Positions 35,704-44,686 are shown, counted from the stretch's first letter. The stretch: 64,000 bases of DNA from Chitinivibrionales bacterium (GCA_035516255.1 DATJAL010000002.1:124001-188000), one strand, 5' to 3'. Program-made: numbers and translations. Notes: generated from the sequence alone by a model not told the origin.

Positions 35704-36681
35704 TTACAGGCTGTTCAATAAAGTCTTCCGATGCTGATAGACAACTGGCGTTCCCACTGCCTCAATATTGTTAATATCCCATTTGAAAAGGACAAGATTT
35801 TCGTGATAGGTCTTGGAGCTTTTAAATTTTATTCCGTCATATCCCATCATCTTAGCGACATCTGCAATAAACCTTGGAATAAAGTATTCTGGTTTCCATC
35901 CGCTGGAGAGTGGTGTTTTATTTATGGTGTCGCAATGGACCAAACCAAAAGCAATTTCATCAAATCCGTCAGGTACTTCTGGCCAGGTTCCATCAGGAGC
36001 TAAATCGAGAATATCCTTTATTCCTTTTATTCTGAATTCCTGAGTCCACACCATTCCCTCGTCAGAGTCCAACGCTTCTGTCGCCGCGCATTCTTTTGAC
36101 CGGGACAAGTAGAAAACCGGCTGACCAAAATGGTTAAACCTACCCTCTGGAATTTCTACCTTATCTGGATCGGGAGGCATCATATCAGATGGACTGAATA
36201 TTACACTGGAATTTACCTTTCGAGAACGATACCATTTTTCATCTAATATTTTGCTCTTTGGAAAATTATTTATGGAGTTAATGATTGTCTTGCCCAGTTC
36301 ATGAGAGCACCCCAAATAGGGAAATTTTTGTAAAAAGGCATAAAAATCATCAAATCGAGATTTGTTTTTCTCTTGCCATTGGTCAGATTGCATTTCAAAG
36401 TTTCTCTCCCATTTGGACTTTACTCCGATTGTGCAAAATATGTCAAGTGAAGAACCACAGAAGGGGCATTGAATACGAGAAGCTACTTCTTCCCTATATT
36501 CTTTAGGAACTTCGCAATCGTTGAAAACATCTTCCCAATCTACTTCAACCCCATGAATCCAGATTGTGTCCCCACCATCCCATGGTTGGCAAGTATCACA
36601 ATACGCGACTTCTTCTTGAACGGCGATAGTAAATTTTTCGAGAAGATCGGGGTCAAGTTCGGCTTGACTTTTACTCTTCAT
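35704..36681 (-). CDS. RES-domain protein with HEPN-like N-terminus, putative NAD+-consuming effector
   Basis: 325 residues. Residues 1-150 contain two Cys pairs (CDTCQPWDGG; CPFCGSSLD) and a helical HEPN-like segment, as in HEPN/RES N-terminal domains. Residues about 165-310 are a RES domain: DMMPPDPDK, GRFNHFGQPVFYLS (the conserved Arg and Tyr), ECAATEA with the Glu, then KGIKDILDL. RES proteins such as MbcT break NAD+ by phosphorolysis and are usually checked by an Xre/MbcA antitoxin, which I do not see here. It may be an abortive-infection effector or toxin. Confidence 0.82.
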   Translation of the reverse strand: MKSKSQAELDPDLLEKFTIAVQEEVAYCDTCQPWDGGDTIWIHGVEVDWEDVFNDCEVPKEYREEVASRIQCPFCGSSLDIFCTIGVKSKWERNFEMQSDQWQEKNKSRFDDFYAFLQKFPYLGCSHELGKTIINSINNFPKSKILDEKWYRSRKVNSSVIFSPSDMMPPDPDKVEIPEGRFNHFGQPVFYLSRSKECAATEALDSDEGMVWTQEFRIKGIKDILDLAPDGTWPEVPDGFDEIAFGLVHCDTINKTPLSSGWKPEYFIPRFIADVAKMMGYDGIKFKSSKTYHENLVLFKWDINNIEAVGTPVVYQHRKTLLNSL

Positions 36682-36761
36682 TCTGCCTCACCGGGGACGA
36701 ATGCAGAACTCTACCTGCAATTACAATTTTTAGGTATCTTAGCAAAATGATGTAATCCAAC

Positions 36762-36986
36762 TTAACTGAACCGTCTTCCAGACCTAATTTGATCTGCTAT
36801 TTCACACAGAAGATCGGCCACAGAAATCGACCTGTTGTCGTCCATAATTTCAACTACAATTTCCCCAACAATTCTTTTTCCTGGCGAAGGAGTTGGAACA
36901 TCGTTGTCAGAAAGGAGATCGGTGGGGTGAATAATACCGGATTCGGTCCCATCCGCATACAGTTTGTGTTTCACGGTCATTGGCAT
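36762..36986 (-). CDS. Small protein upstream of the RES gene
   Basis: 74 residues with AGGAGG upstream. A short beta-rich start (TVKHKLYADGTESGIIHP), a Pro-rich linker and a helical end (SVADLLCEIADQIRSG). It is not an Xre or MbcA protein. It precedes the RES gene by about 80 bases in the same direction and is a candidate antitoxin or cofactor; function unknown. Confidence 0.55.
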   Translation of the reverse strand: MPMTVKHKLYADGTESGIIHPTDLLSDNDVPTPSPGKRIVGEIVVEIMDDNRSISVADLLCEIADQIRSGRRFS

Positions 36987-37045
36987 AAAAGCCTCCTGTT
37001 TTGTTATGAAAGAACCTTTTCGAAATTAGTAACTGTCCTTAATGT

Positions 37046-37489
37046 TTATTTACCCGCCCTTCTTCTGGGGAGAATTTCGCCTTTGTTAAGCCTCTCTGCC
37101 CCGGCATTGTACACATTCAAGAATGACTGCAGACACTCTTGATATTCTTTTACCTGATTCATCGTGTTGGACTTGTCTTTAGAAAGGAGCAAACCCCTAC
37201 ATTCATCCTGACAACGGGTTGCTTCTCGCATAAGTGTGAGCACCTCTGTCTCCGTCATATTGGCCTGCGAGATCCTATTCATCAAGTTTTTCGCACGACG
37301 ATCTAAAAACTCGCGGGGGCTCTCGCCTTTTTCGGGCACCCGATCGAACAATATAGGCAGAGCAATGTTCAGTGCCTCCTCGATCACGGAAGACATTGAG
37401 GCGCGTGGCCCTAGACGTGTTGCCAGATAGGTAACGTATTGCTGAAGTAAATCCTCGGCCTCTGGTGAAAGGGTTACAGTAGTTCGCAT
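37046..37489 (-). CDS. Ribbon-helix-helix protein
   Basis: 147 residues from ATG 37489 (AAGGAG upstream; an ATG at 37504 overlaps that site). Residues 1-45 are a ribbon-helix-helix: MRTTVTLSPEAEDLLQQYV and SMSSVIEEALNIAL. The rest is helical. Probably a DNA-binding regulator, perhaps of the small gene and RES gene downstream (57 bases away). Confidence 0.7.
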   Translation of the reverse strand: MRTTVTLSPEAEDLLQQYVTYLATRLGPRASMSSVIEEALNIALPILFDRVPEKGESPREFLDRRAKNLMNRISQANMTETEVLTLMREATRCQDECRGLLLSKDKSNTMNQVKEYQECLQSFLNVYNAGAERLNKGEILPRRRAGK

Positions 37490-37822
37490 ATATTTCTCCT
37501 TCATTTAATAATACGATTGATGCAATATTGATGGTATAGTAATAATATAATATGTTTGACAAAAAAAGTCAAGTCAGTATTTATATTTTGAAAAGAACGG
37601 TTCATACAGATTATCAACAGGAGGTAAGGTGGATTATAACCTTTAAATTTCTTGGTAGTATTATTTAAGGATAGACTTACCAGAATTGGGCTTTTGAAAT
37701 GTTTAAACAATTATTTCGAGCGCAAAATGTGAAAGGAATGTGAAAATATCACACACAGATTTAAATATTTAAATATTCAAGGAAATATAAGAAAGACAGA
37801 TTTTAGATATATTCTCTGAGGT
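37490..37822. other. AT-rich right end of the element, non-coding
   Basis: About 330 bases of very AT-rich DNA with no convincing gene, between the ribbon-helix-helix gene and the right repeat; arm sites for the integrase would be expected here but I cannot identify them. Confidence 0.5.
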
Positions 37823-37899
37823 CTGTTAACCACCGGGTCGGGGGTTCGAATCCCTCCACTCCAGCCAATTTATTATATCTCCCCAACATTCCTGAATAC
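37823..37899 (+). repeat. attR core: right copy of the 77-bp direct repeat
   Basis: Exact copy of 14186-14262: the 3' half of tRNA-Asn with CCA and 32 following bases. It lacks the 5' half of the tRNA, so it is not a tRNA gene. Similarity to 14263-14390 continues to about 38027. Confidence 0.92.
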
Positions 37900-38056
37900 C
37901 CCGAAATACTCCCTGAAATGGTTAAATAGGGTCTAAAAGAAATTTTACACTTCTAGGAAAATTCTGCCACTACCTCTTCGGACTACTGAGAACTACGAAA
38001 ATGTGCAAACATATGTGAAAATATCGGGAAGTAGGGGACAGCTAGGCATAGAAGGA

Positions 38057-38213
38057 TGATGCCTTCTCGACGCGCTATCGACGCGATGCTGTCTTCGCCT
38101 TTGAGGCCTTCCAGAATGATCCGAATCTTGTCATCTGAGGAAAACTTTCGGCGGGTTTGACGACGAATCTCTCTTACAACTGCTTCCGGTTCCTGCTTAG
38201 TCTTGGGTTCCAT
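38057..38213 (-). pseudogene. Truncated IS3-family transposase OrfA
   Basis: The first 52 codons of an IS3/IS911-type OrfA survive with a good ribosome site (GGGAGG): a basic start, then RRKFSSDDKIRIILEGLKGE and SIARREGI of the helix-turn-helix. The frame then runs into att-flank sequence, so the transposase is cut off. A TGGTCCACTTTCC end-like sequence lies at about 38275. Confidence 0.75.
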
Positions 38214-38295
38214 TCATTACCTCCCTTTGGTAATCAAATATACCCAAAACCATCTTTTGATTTATTCTATTGACTGGTCCACTTTCCGCTGACGG

Positions 38296-38448
38296 CGCAC
38301 AGCAAGCGAGGCCGACTGGAACATCACCGAACGCCTGAAAGAGGCCGGGAAGCTGCTGGAAATACCGCTGCTCGATCACATCGTAATTGCCGAAACCACC
38401 AGCGTTTCGCTGAGAGAGACTGCAAGGTGGGGTTGCAGTACCACATAG
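38296..38448 (+). pseudogene. radC: RadC (JAB-domain) C-terminal remnant
   Basis: About 50 codons without a start: SEADWNITERLKEAGKLLEI, PLLDHIVIAET and SVSLRE match the end of RadC family proteins (S-x2-D-x3-T-x2-L, LLDHI, SL-x-E), including the final JAMM Asp. The upstream part is missing, apparently cut by the IS3 end next to it. Confidence 0.72.
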
Positions 38449-38551
38449 AAAATAAGCTGCAAGATTTAATCGGTAACGTCAACCTGTTCAGGAACACGGT
38501 TGAATGCTTGACCCACAGGACGCCAGAGTTGCTTCCTGCGGCAAGGAATAT

Positions 38552-39502
38552 TCATTTTGTCATTATGATTCTGCGACTGATAGTAACATCCCCGGTTTGA
38601 ACGCAGAGAACCAGAATACCACTCTGGCGCAAGGGCGCGTTCAATGCAAACGAATGCATTCCTTTGTCAAGAGTACCGGCAAAAACTTTTTGAACCATGC
38701 GCCCCTGTAGATCGGTAAGCACGACATAAACCGGCAATGGGCACGGCAAGCAAAACGAGGAAGTTATGCATGAGGAATTCCTCGAAACGGTAATACCGGA
38801 CCCGGAGAAAAGCGTCTGGGCATTCCCTTTAAGCACTGCCGCGGGGTATTCACGGCTGACTAATTTCCAAGTTTCTTGATAACCGAACCCGAACCAACCT
38901 TTGCTGATTGCAATATACGCCTCAATAGGTCCTATTGAATCGCCCAATATAAAGGATATATACGTTGGGAGTTTTTCTGAAAAGCTGGTCGATATAGGTG
39001 AAGGCGATACAGTATTCATTTCCATAGAGGGAACCGTTTTCTTCGCCGCAAGGTCCTTGCTCTGGAACGTGATGGTTGTATCTATCAGGGACAATCCTGC
39101 GGGCAACGGCAAATTCGGATCGTGCACTGCAATTGGACTCGTATCATTGAGAAATGAGATATCATTTCCTTTCTGAATAAGGAGAACCGTATCTATCGTG
39201 ATCCGGGGTGGAGCAAAAACGCTATCGTACCCGGGTGTAGTAATCGAGGTCAGGGAACGGCGGGCAAGACTTCGTGTCTGTTTGACGGCCACCGCCACGG
39301 TTGACATTGTCGCATAAACTCCCGCCATTTCCCATATTACAGTACCGCTGTCCCGGGTTACAGGAGCATTTAATACCGCCGGCTCATATACCGATTGAAA
39401 AGAAAAAGTCCAGCTATTTCCCGTTTCGATTGGAAAGTAATCTGCTGCGCTGCATAGTACAGACGCGGACCACACCAAGCAGAATAGAAGTGACTTTTTC
39501 AT
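38552..39502 (-). CDS. Secreted protein with sorting-type C-terminal domain
   Basis: 316 residues, AAAAGGGG upstream. A signal peptide (residues 1-18) is followed by a beta-rich body (YFPIETGNSWTFSF) and a C-terminal ~75-residue domain ending in ISRRIIMTK, with DLQGRMVQKVFAG in the middle, the pattern of type IX-like secretion/anchoring domains (turn-G-R-x-V, then G-x-L-x-L, final basic tail). The central part is not recognised. Probably secreted or surface-attached. Confidence 0.72.
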   Translation of the reverse strand: MKKSLLFCLVWSASVLCSAADYFPIETGNSWTFSFQSVYEPAVLNAPVTRDSGTVIWEMAGVYATMSTVAVAVKQTRSLARRSLTSITTPGYDSVFAPPRITIDTVLLIQKGNDISFLNDTSPIAVHDPNLPLPAGLSLIDTTITFQSKDLAAKKTVPSMEMNTVSPSPISTSFSEKLPTYISFILGDSIGPIEAYIAISKGWFGFGYQETWKLVSREYPAAVLKGNAQTLFSGSGITVSRNSSCITSSFCLPCPLPVYVVLTDLQGRMVQKVFAGTLDKGMHSFALNAPLRQSGILVLCVQTGDVTISRRIIMTK

Positions 39503-39926
39503 ATGCCACCCCTTTTGTTAATTTTTATTGTCAATTTAACTGATAGGTAATTGCTTTTTTAGCGAGCGGGTGGGCGTATAAGGAGAATTTCTGTACAGAC
39601 GCTCACTTTCCCACCGTTTTTCTGGTCCAGCTGTCTTCCGGCGACCTACCTCCGTTGAGAGTATACGATTCCGCACACTACCTTGTCAACGTTGGTAAGA
39701 CTGGCGGTGTGGCTTCCAAGTGTGCTGCCCCTGTTGCGGGAATTTCACTCACTTGGGTGGAATTGGGAAGAAGCAGGCTCCCGAAAAACAGGGCTTTTGA
39801 TTTAACCCTGGCGATATAATAATGTATGTCTTCAAAAGGTTATGGACAGGTGGTCGTCTAAATCAAGAGATGGTTTTAAATAAGGCGGCTTTAATCATGG
39901 CGGGTAATTTACGGCGGATAGAATTA
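39503..39926. other. Intergenic region with a start-less open frame
   Basis: No firm gene. On the plus strand an open frame of roughly 85 codons (about 39556-39813) without a start codon encodes a protein-like stretch containing FPTVFLVQLSSGDLPPL and TWVELGRSR; it may be a gene remnant or chance. Confidence 0.35.
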
Positions 39927-40781
39927 TTACTGCAATACCCTGTGCATTTTAAGCCGGCGGGAGCGGGAGGAATGCCTGAGCCTGCGGAGCGCTTTTTGCT
40001 TGATCTGACGAATCCGTTCGCGCGTGAGGTTCAACCGCTGGCCGATCTGGTCAAGGGTGAGCGGAATTTCCACGCCGATGCCGAAATAGAGGCTGATGAT
40101 CTCTTTCTCGCGGCACGTGAGGGTGTCGAGGGCTATGTTGATCTCCTTATGCAGCGAAACCTCCATGGCGCTGTCGTCGGTAAGCTCCGGGGTTTCGTAC
40201 TGAAGCAGGTCGAGACGGTTGCTGTCTTCACCCACCTGGAGCGGGGCGTCGAGCGACAAATGGGTGTTGCCGATCCTCATGGTTTCCCAGACTTCTTTTT
40301 CGCCGATGTTAAGCTCGCGCGCGATTTCCTCGACGTTGGGCATCCTGCGGGACTTCTGTTCGAGCTTGCTCTGCGCCTTGCTGATCTTATAGAAGGTGCC
40401 CACGCGATTGAGGGGAAGCTTGACAATACGCGACTGTTGGGCCAGCGCCTGCAGAATCCCCTGGCGTATCCACCACACCGCGTAGGATATGAACTTGAAA
40501 TTCTTCTTTTCGTCAAACCGCTTGGCGGCCCGGATAAGGCCGAGGTTCCCCTCGTGGATAAGGTCGGAAAGGGGCAGGCCCTGGTTCTGATAATTGCGGG
40601 CCACAGAAACGGCGAACCTGAGATTCGCCTTCACCAGTTTTTCGAGCGCCTCGCTGTCTCCTTTATGGATGCGGCGGGCCGTCTGCGCCTCCTCTTCGGC
40701 GGAAAGGGTCTTGTTCTTGCCGATTTCCTTGAAATAGAAGGCAAGGGAATTTTCTTCCAAAAGGACCTGGCTTTTCTTCAT
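39927..40781 (-). CDS. rpoD: Primary-type sigma-70 factor (short FCB form)
   Basis: 284 residues from ATG 40781; ATG 40814 would add 11 residues. It lacks region 1.1, as the Bacteroidota primary factor does. Region 1.2 (LAFYFKEIGKNK), region 2 with KFISYAVWWIRQGILQALA, region 3 (PNVEEIARELN) and region 4 helix-turn-helix (LTRERIRQIKQKALRRLR) are all present. It should direct RNA polymerase to TTGACA/TATAAT-type promoters such as those at 41417 and 44252. It lies between decayed tRNA repeats, which is odd for a core gene. Confidence 0.9.
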   Translation of the reverse strand: MKKSQVLLEENSLAFYFKEIGKNKTLSAEEEAQTARRIHKGDSEALEKLVKANLRFAVSVARNYQNQGLPLSDLIHEGNLGLIRAAKRFDEKKNFKFISYAVWWIRQGILQALAQQSRIVKLPLNRVGTFYKISKAQSKLEQKSRRMPNVEEIARELNIGEKEVWETMRIGNTHLSLDAPLQVGEDSNRLDLLQYETPELTDDSAMEVSLHKEINIALDTLTCREKEIISLYFGIGVEIPLTLDQIGQRLNLTRERIRQIKQKALRRLRHSSRSRRLKMHRVLQ

Positions 40782-40889
40782 GGCGTCCGATCTTGCCGTG
40801 CCGGGGGGCGGCATGAGGCTATAAGAAGATGAAAATGTTCTATTGTGTTTAGAAAAGCGCCCCGATCAATTTTACGGGGAACGCATGTT

Positions 40890-41306
40890 TTATTCCCTTT
40901 TATGGTTTCTCCAATTACCGACCCTGCTCTCGGAACCGCATTTGTAACAAATCAAGGTCACCTCATCGCTGACAAACCGCCTGATCGGTTGTCCTACCGC
41001 CTGTGGACTATCGGTAAATCTTGCCTTGTAGTTCTCCGTAGCGCTGACCGAGCCGCCGCATACGGGGCATTTCAATATTCGTGAGGCAAGGGCCGCCAGC
41101 AATTCAAGGTCCGGACCGGTGCCCGTGCCGGTGACGCTGAAATTTCGAAACGTCGCCGATCTATGCGCTTCATCTTTTAATACCTCGTGATACCTGGGGT
41201 TATCAGACAGCCAGGCCTTGACCAAATTATCGAAAGGCAGGTCGCTTTCCGGAAAAACCACACTGGCCTCGGGATCGACGGATACGCACGGATTCCCCAA
41301 ATTCAT
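40890..41306 (-). CDS. Zinc-ribbon protein of unknown function
   Basis: 138 residues from ATG 41306 (AAGGGAG upstream; an ATG at 41342 is weaker). The first 80 residues are unrecognised (acidic, FDNLVKAWLSDNPRYHEVL). CPVCGGS and CYKCGSES form a four-Cys zinc ribbon in the last 60 residues. No partner is evident. It precedes rpoD in the same direction by about 110 bases. Confidence 0.7.
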   Translation of the reverse strand: MNLGNPCVSVDPEASVVFPESDLPFDNLVKAWLSDNPRYHEVLKDEAHRSATFRNFSVTGTGTGPDLELLAALASRILKCPVCGGSVSATENYKARFTDSPQAVGQPIRRFVSDEVTLICYKCGSESRVGNWRNHKRE

Positions 41307-41416
41307 GAATTTCTCCCTTGATAACAATATATGTGAGGCCATGTATGCCGTTTAAAGCCAAAGGCAAAGAATCCACTGTTCCCAACAACATAAGGAGGGA
41401 AGAAGGCTTTGCAGTA

Positions 41417-41446
41417 TTGACAAAATAGTAACAAACATTGGATAAT
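41417..41446 (+). promoter_or_regulatory. Sigma70 promoter, copy 1 of a duplicated leader
   Basis: TTGACA (41417-41422) and GATAAT (41441-41446), 18 bases apart. The surrounding 55 bases (41411 to the AGGTAACC box) are almost the same as upstream of 44321. Confidence 0.7.
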
Positions 41447-41483
41447 AAGCAAAGAAATAGGTAACCATGGAAAGGAAGATTCC

Positions 41484-42692
41484 ATGAACGATTTCCAAAA
41501 ACGGGCAATCTGCCTGTGTATCCTTGCATTGATCTGCACTTCCTTCGGCCAGTCGCATTGGACGCTTAAGAAACCTGTTCCCGCGAGCAGCAATCTTTTC
41601 GCCGTGACATACGGGAAAAACTGCTTCGTGGCTGTGGGGCAGGACAGCGTCTCATCCGGCATCATCTATACCTCCACGGACGCTTCCACGTGGACGCAAA
41701 CGCTGAAGACCGCCACACTGTTTGACGGCGTGGCCTACGGAAGCAACTGTTTTACGGTGGTGGGGGCGGGCGGAGTAATCTATTCTTCCTCCGACGGATT
41801 GACCTGGACCCAGCAAGCTTCCGGGATAACCGAGAACCTGAGCGCGGTGGACTTTTGCAACGGCCGGTTCGTGGCCGTGGGAGGCACGGACACCGGTTTA
41901 TGCACGATTCTGTCCTCGGCAGACGGCTCGGCATGGACGATGAAAGTCTTGCAAGCCATCGACTGGCTGTATGGAATCACCTTCGGAGGCGGCCTCTACG
42001 TTGCAGTCGGCAACGATGTGCAATCGGGTGAAGGCATTATTTACACATCACATGACGACTCAATTTGGTTCGGGCAGAGCATCCCGGTCACCAACCGGCT
42101 CCTCACGCCAGCATACGGCAGCAATGCCTATGTGGTGGTCGGCACCGGCAGCACGTTCACCTCGCCCGATGGGTCGACTTGGACCAAACTCGCGTCCGGC
42201 ACGTCAACCCCGCTGCGCGGCCTCACCTTTGCCGACAGCCTGTTCGTGGCGGCCGGATACTTCGGTACCATCATCACTTCGCCCGACGGACAGACATGGA
42301 CACAACATTCCACGGGCACGTACCAGATGCTCCGCAGCGTCACGTTCGGGGACACCATGTTCGTTGCGGTGGGTGACAGCGGCACGGTGCTCACATCCAG
42401 CAGTGACGCCACCGGGACGATGCGGCATGACCTGTTGAGGACTGAGAATAGCGAACTCACAATCCGCATTGTTAACAGCGGTGTCATAGCGGAATTCCCG
42501 GTAGCGCGTTTTTGTGGAATCGTGAAGATGGAAGTGTTGGACATTCAGGGAAGGTTGGTTTATCAAAGCCTTTTTGAAGCGAAAAAAGAACAGGTGCGGA
42601 TACCGGTGAGGAAATTGCCGGAAGGAGCGTATTTGTTGTCGGTTACTGGAAAGACCGGGCGGCTCACTGGGCGATTCATATTGACAAAGTGA
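41484..42692 (+). CDS. Secreted beta-propeller-like protein with sorting-type C-terminus
   Basis: 402 residues, GGAAGG upstream. Signal peptide 1-23. Residues 30-310 are about seven repeats of the form FVAVG..G.I..S.DG.TWT..SGT..L..V.YG, as in BNR/photosystem-stability-type propellers. Residues 325-402 are the beta-rich tail ending TGRFILTK, with DIQGRLVYQ. Probably secreted or surface-attached; ligand unknown. Confidence 0.82.
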   Translation: MNDFQKRAICLCILALICTSFGQSHWTLKKPVPASSNLFAVTYGKNCFVAVGQDSVSSGIIYTSTDASTWTQTLKTATLFDGVAYGSNCFTVVGAGGVIYSSSDGLTWTQQASGITENLSAVDFCNGRFVAVGGTDTGLCTILSSADGSAWTMKVLQAIDWLYGITFGGGLYVAVGNDVQSGEGIIYTSHDDSIWFGQSIPVTNRLLTPAYGSNAYVVVGTGSTFTSPDGSTWTKLASGTSTPLRGLTFADSLFVAAGYFGTIITSPDGQTWTQHSTGTYQMLRSVTFGDTMFVAVGDSGTVLTSSSDATGTMRHDLLRTENSELTIRIVNSGVIAEFPVARFCGIVKMEVLDIQGRLVYQSLFEAKKEQVRIPVRKLPEGAYLLSVTGKTGRLTGRFILTK

Positions 42693-42890
42693 GAAATACA
42701 CTGCATGGATTGATGAATGTGTGTTACTTACGGTGCGTCCACCAACAAGAGGTACAGAAGTCATTTTGCGGCTCTACGCAGATTCCGTCAGCGCCCGCGT
42801 GGGATACCGATTAAACGCGTGAAAAGGCGCGCTGCGGATTCAGGTTGATGAATCCACAGCGTTCATCTAAAAATTGAAAGCCGGACCAAA

Positions 42891-43898
42891 CTACCGTCCG
42901 ACAAGAAACCGCGATTCCGAAATGATCCCGTTATGCTCCATTTGCAGGAAATAAACGCCGGGAGACAACTTGCGAAGAGGGAAGGATTGCGATTGCGTCC
43001 CTGAGGCCAGGATTTTTGTTAAGGTTTTACCCACCAGTTTCCCCCTGCAATCGATTATGGAAAAGGACGTTCTCCCAGGCTGTGTCAAGGCGAAAAGGGC
43101 AACAAGCATGTTCTGCGCGAACCTGATCTTAAGGCCCTGTTCCCCATGTCCCGCCACGGTCTGCATGACATTTGCCGGGGCCTGGAGATCGAATTGCATC
43201 CAGTCCATGTTCCAGCTTCCGTCTTTGAAGGTCAGCTGTATAACCTGCAATCCGGTATCGAGCATCACGGAATCGACATTTTTGGTCACGCTCCAGGAAT
43301 GCCAGACTTCGGGACATCCGGAGGGGAGCGGCGTGTCAACCGGCATATTTCTTATCGAATCAATTTTAACCTGCTGGCCGTCATAATAGGTGAGCGTCTG
43401 GAGATTCGGTAAATAGGCGTTTGCCTCGTGAAAACTGACGTAATACATGCCGGCGGTGTTGACATGAACGGAATATTTCTCCCACTCACCCGGATCGCCG
43501 TTGGTATAGTAGGTGGATGGAAGGATCCAGGCCAGATGCCAGAAGCCTGTCTCGTGCTGACCCGGGTTTGACCCGAAAATGAAGTCATTGCCTCCGAACG
43601 CCTGCATGCTTACGATAAAATCGGCCTGGATCTGCTGACCGGCTGCGTTCAAACGCATTGATCCGCCCGAATTGGAATTTCCCGGGTAATGGAATCCCAC
43701 TCCCTCGCCGCCCGAGTCGAAAAATACGCACAGGACCCTCCCCGGAATTTGCTGGTAGTGTCCCTTGAGCGTGTCGCAGCAATAGGGTTTGCCGGCATAT
43801 CCCGCCGGGATCGCCGCATTGGCGGAAGACCAAACAGAAAGCACGACCAGAAGCGACAATCCAACCACGGGCCGCTTTGAAACAGAAAAAGGCTTCAT
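42891..43898 (-). CDS. Secreted carbohydrate-binding-like protein with sorting-type tail
   Basis: 335 residues, AAAAGGGGGG upstream. Signal peptide 1-28 (VWSSANA). The body has FDSGGEGVGFHYPGNSN and WEKYSVHVNTAGMYYVSF, the CBM6-like pattern common in cellulose/hemicellulose-binding proteins, and VMLDTGLQVIQLTF. The C-terminal 75 residues form the sorting-type domain (PGVYFLQMEHNGI, final FLVGR). Probably secreted or surface-bound; a catalytic domain is not seen. Confidence 0.75.
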   Translation of the reverse strand: MKPFSVSKRPVVGLSLLVVLSVWSSANAAIPAGYAGKPYCCDTLKGHYQQIPGRVLCVFFDSGGEGVGFHYPGNSNSGGSMRLNAAGQQIQADFIVSMQAFGGNDFIFGSNPGQHETGFWHLAWILPSTYYTNGDPGEWEKYSVHVNTAGMYYVSFHEANAYLPNLQTLTYYDGQQVKIDSIRNMPVDTPLPSGCPEVWHSWSVTKNVDSVMLDTGLQVIQLTFKDGSWNMDWMQFDLQAPANVMQTVAGHGEQGLKIRFAQNMLVALFALTQPGRTSFSIIDCRGKLVGKTLTKILASGTQSQSFPLRKLSPGVYFLQMEHNGIISESRFLVGR

Positions 43899-44320
43899 GA
43901 TCCCCCCTTTTGTTTATGTAATGATCATAATATAAATAGGAAAAGGCCAAAATTCAACGGTCCGGAGGCTATGGAGATGAGGCTCGCAACCGACGGCAAA
44001 GTCCCATGAATAGGCTTGTGGAACTTTGTCAAGAGGACGGGGAAGGTGTTCCGTCTCCGTAATCAGGTTGTGCCAGCATCCCTTGCGACTGAAGCAATCT
44101 TCAAAAAATTGAAAATAGGTGTGAAAACAGTTCAGGTAGTGTCCTGACAAAACCGGCGAAATCGATTTTGTCGATATACAATTAGCACATTTGCAACATG
44201 GCCTTTCTTACTCTTCCTACGCGCCTATGCCTGCGTGCGCAAACCGCAGTATTGACAAAACAGTAACAAAGACCGCATAATGAGCAAAGAAGTAGGTAAC
44301 CCAGCTAAAGGACATTCGCG
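43899..44320. other. Intergenic region with duplicated leader
   Basis: No gene seen. The right end (44247-44302) repeats the leader of the 41484 gene. A GAAATCGATTT segment near 44158 recurs at 47370 (GAAATCGATTTCGTCCACAT), of unknown meaning. Confidence 0.5.
44252..44281 (+). promoter_or_regulatory. Sigma70 promoter, copy 2 of a duplicated leader
   Basis: TTGACA (44252-44257) and CATAAT (44276-44281), 18 bases apart, in the same ~55-base leader found before 41484. Confidence 0.7.
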
Positions 44321-44674
44321 GTGCGTCCACATTTTTTCACCCGCCTTGCCGTGCTTTCCCTTTTTATTGCTTCCCTGTCCTGCTACACCCGTTTTGGGAG
44401 AACGGAGGAACCCGGAGAATCCGTGATTTACCCCAAAGGGATCGATCCGTCTTTGATCACGCCAGGTCAACCTGCTTGGATTTTCATTGCTTCCATTCCG
44501 CCTGTGGCCGAGGTGTACATGGACAGCACTTTTGTGGGCAAGACAAACATTCAGAAAATAAAGGTGACCTCCGGCAGGCATTCAATTAAAATTGTGAAAG
44601 GCGACAAATCGTTCAAGGTCAACATGGTTTTCAAGGAGGGCGACAACGCGTCGGAGCTTTTCGAACTGCGGTAG
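44321..44674 (+). CDS. PEGA-domain lipoprotein
   Basis: 117 residues from GTG 44321. A signal peptide with lipobox ASLSC (lipid-anchored Cys near residue 21), then a PEGA-type domain (ASIPPVAEVYMDSTFVGKT, IKVTSGRHSIKI). PEGA proteins occur in cell envelopes as beta domains of unknown binding role. The promoter is the duplicated one. Confidence 0.78.
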   Translation: MRPHFFTRLAVLSLFIASLSCYTRFGRTEEPGESVIYPKGIDPSLITPGQPAWIFIASIPPVAEVYMDSTFVGKTNIQKIKVTSGRHSIKIVKGDKSFKVNMVFKEGDNASELFELR

Positions 44675-44686
44675 GTGCGGCAAGGA

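Noticed and set aside
14501-37000. CRISPR array or retron
   Set aside because: No regularly spaced repeats, cas genes or reverse transcriptase motif (YxDD) were seen despite the defence context.
39822-40832. 336-codon plus-strand open frame
   Set aside because: It is antisense to rpoD, whose sigma-70 regions are unmistakable; the plus frame has no domain.
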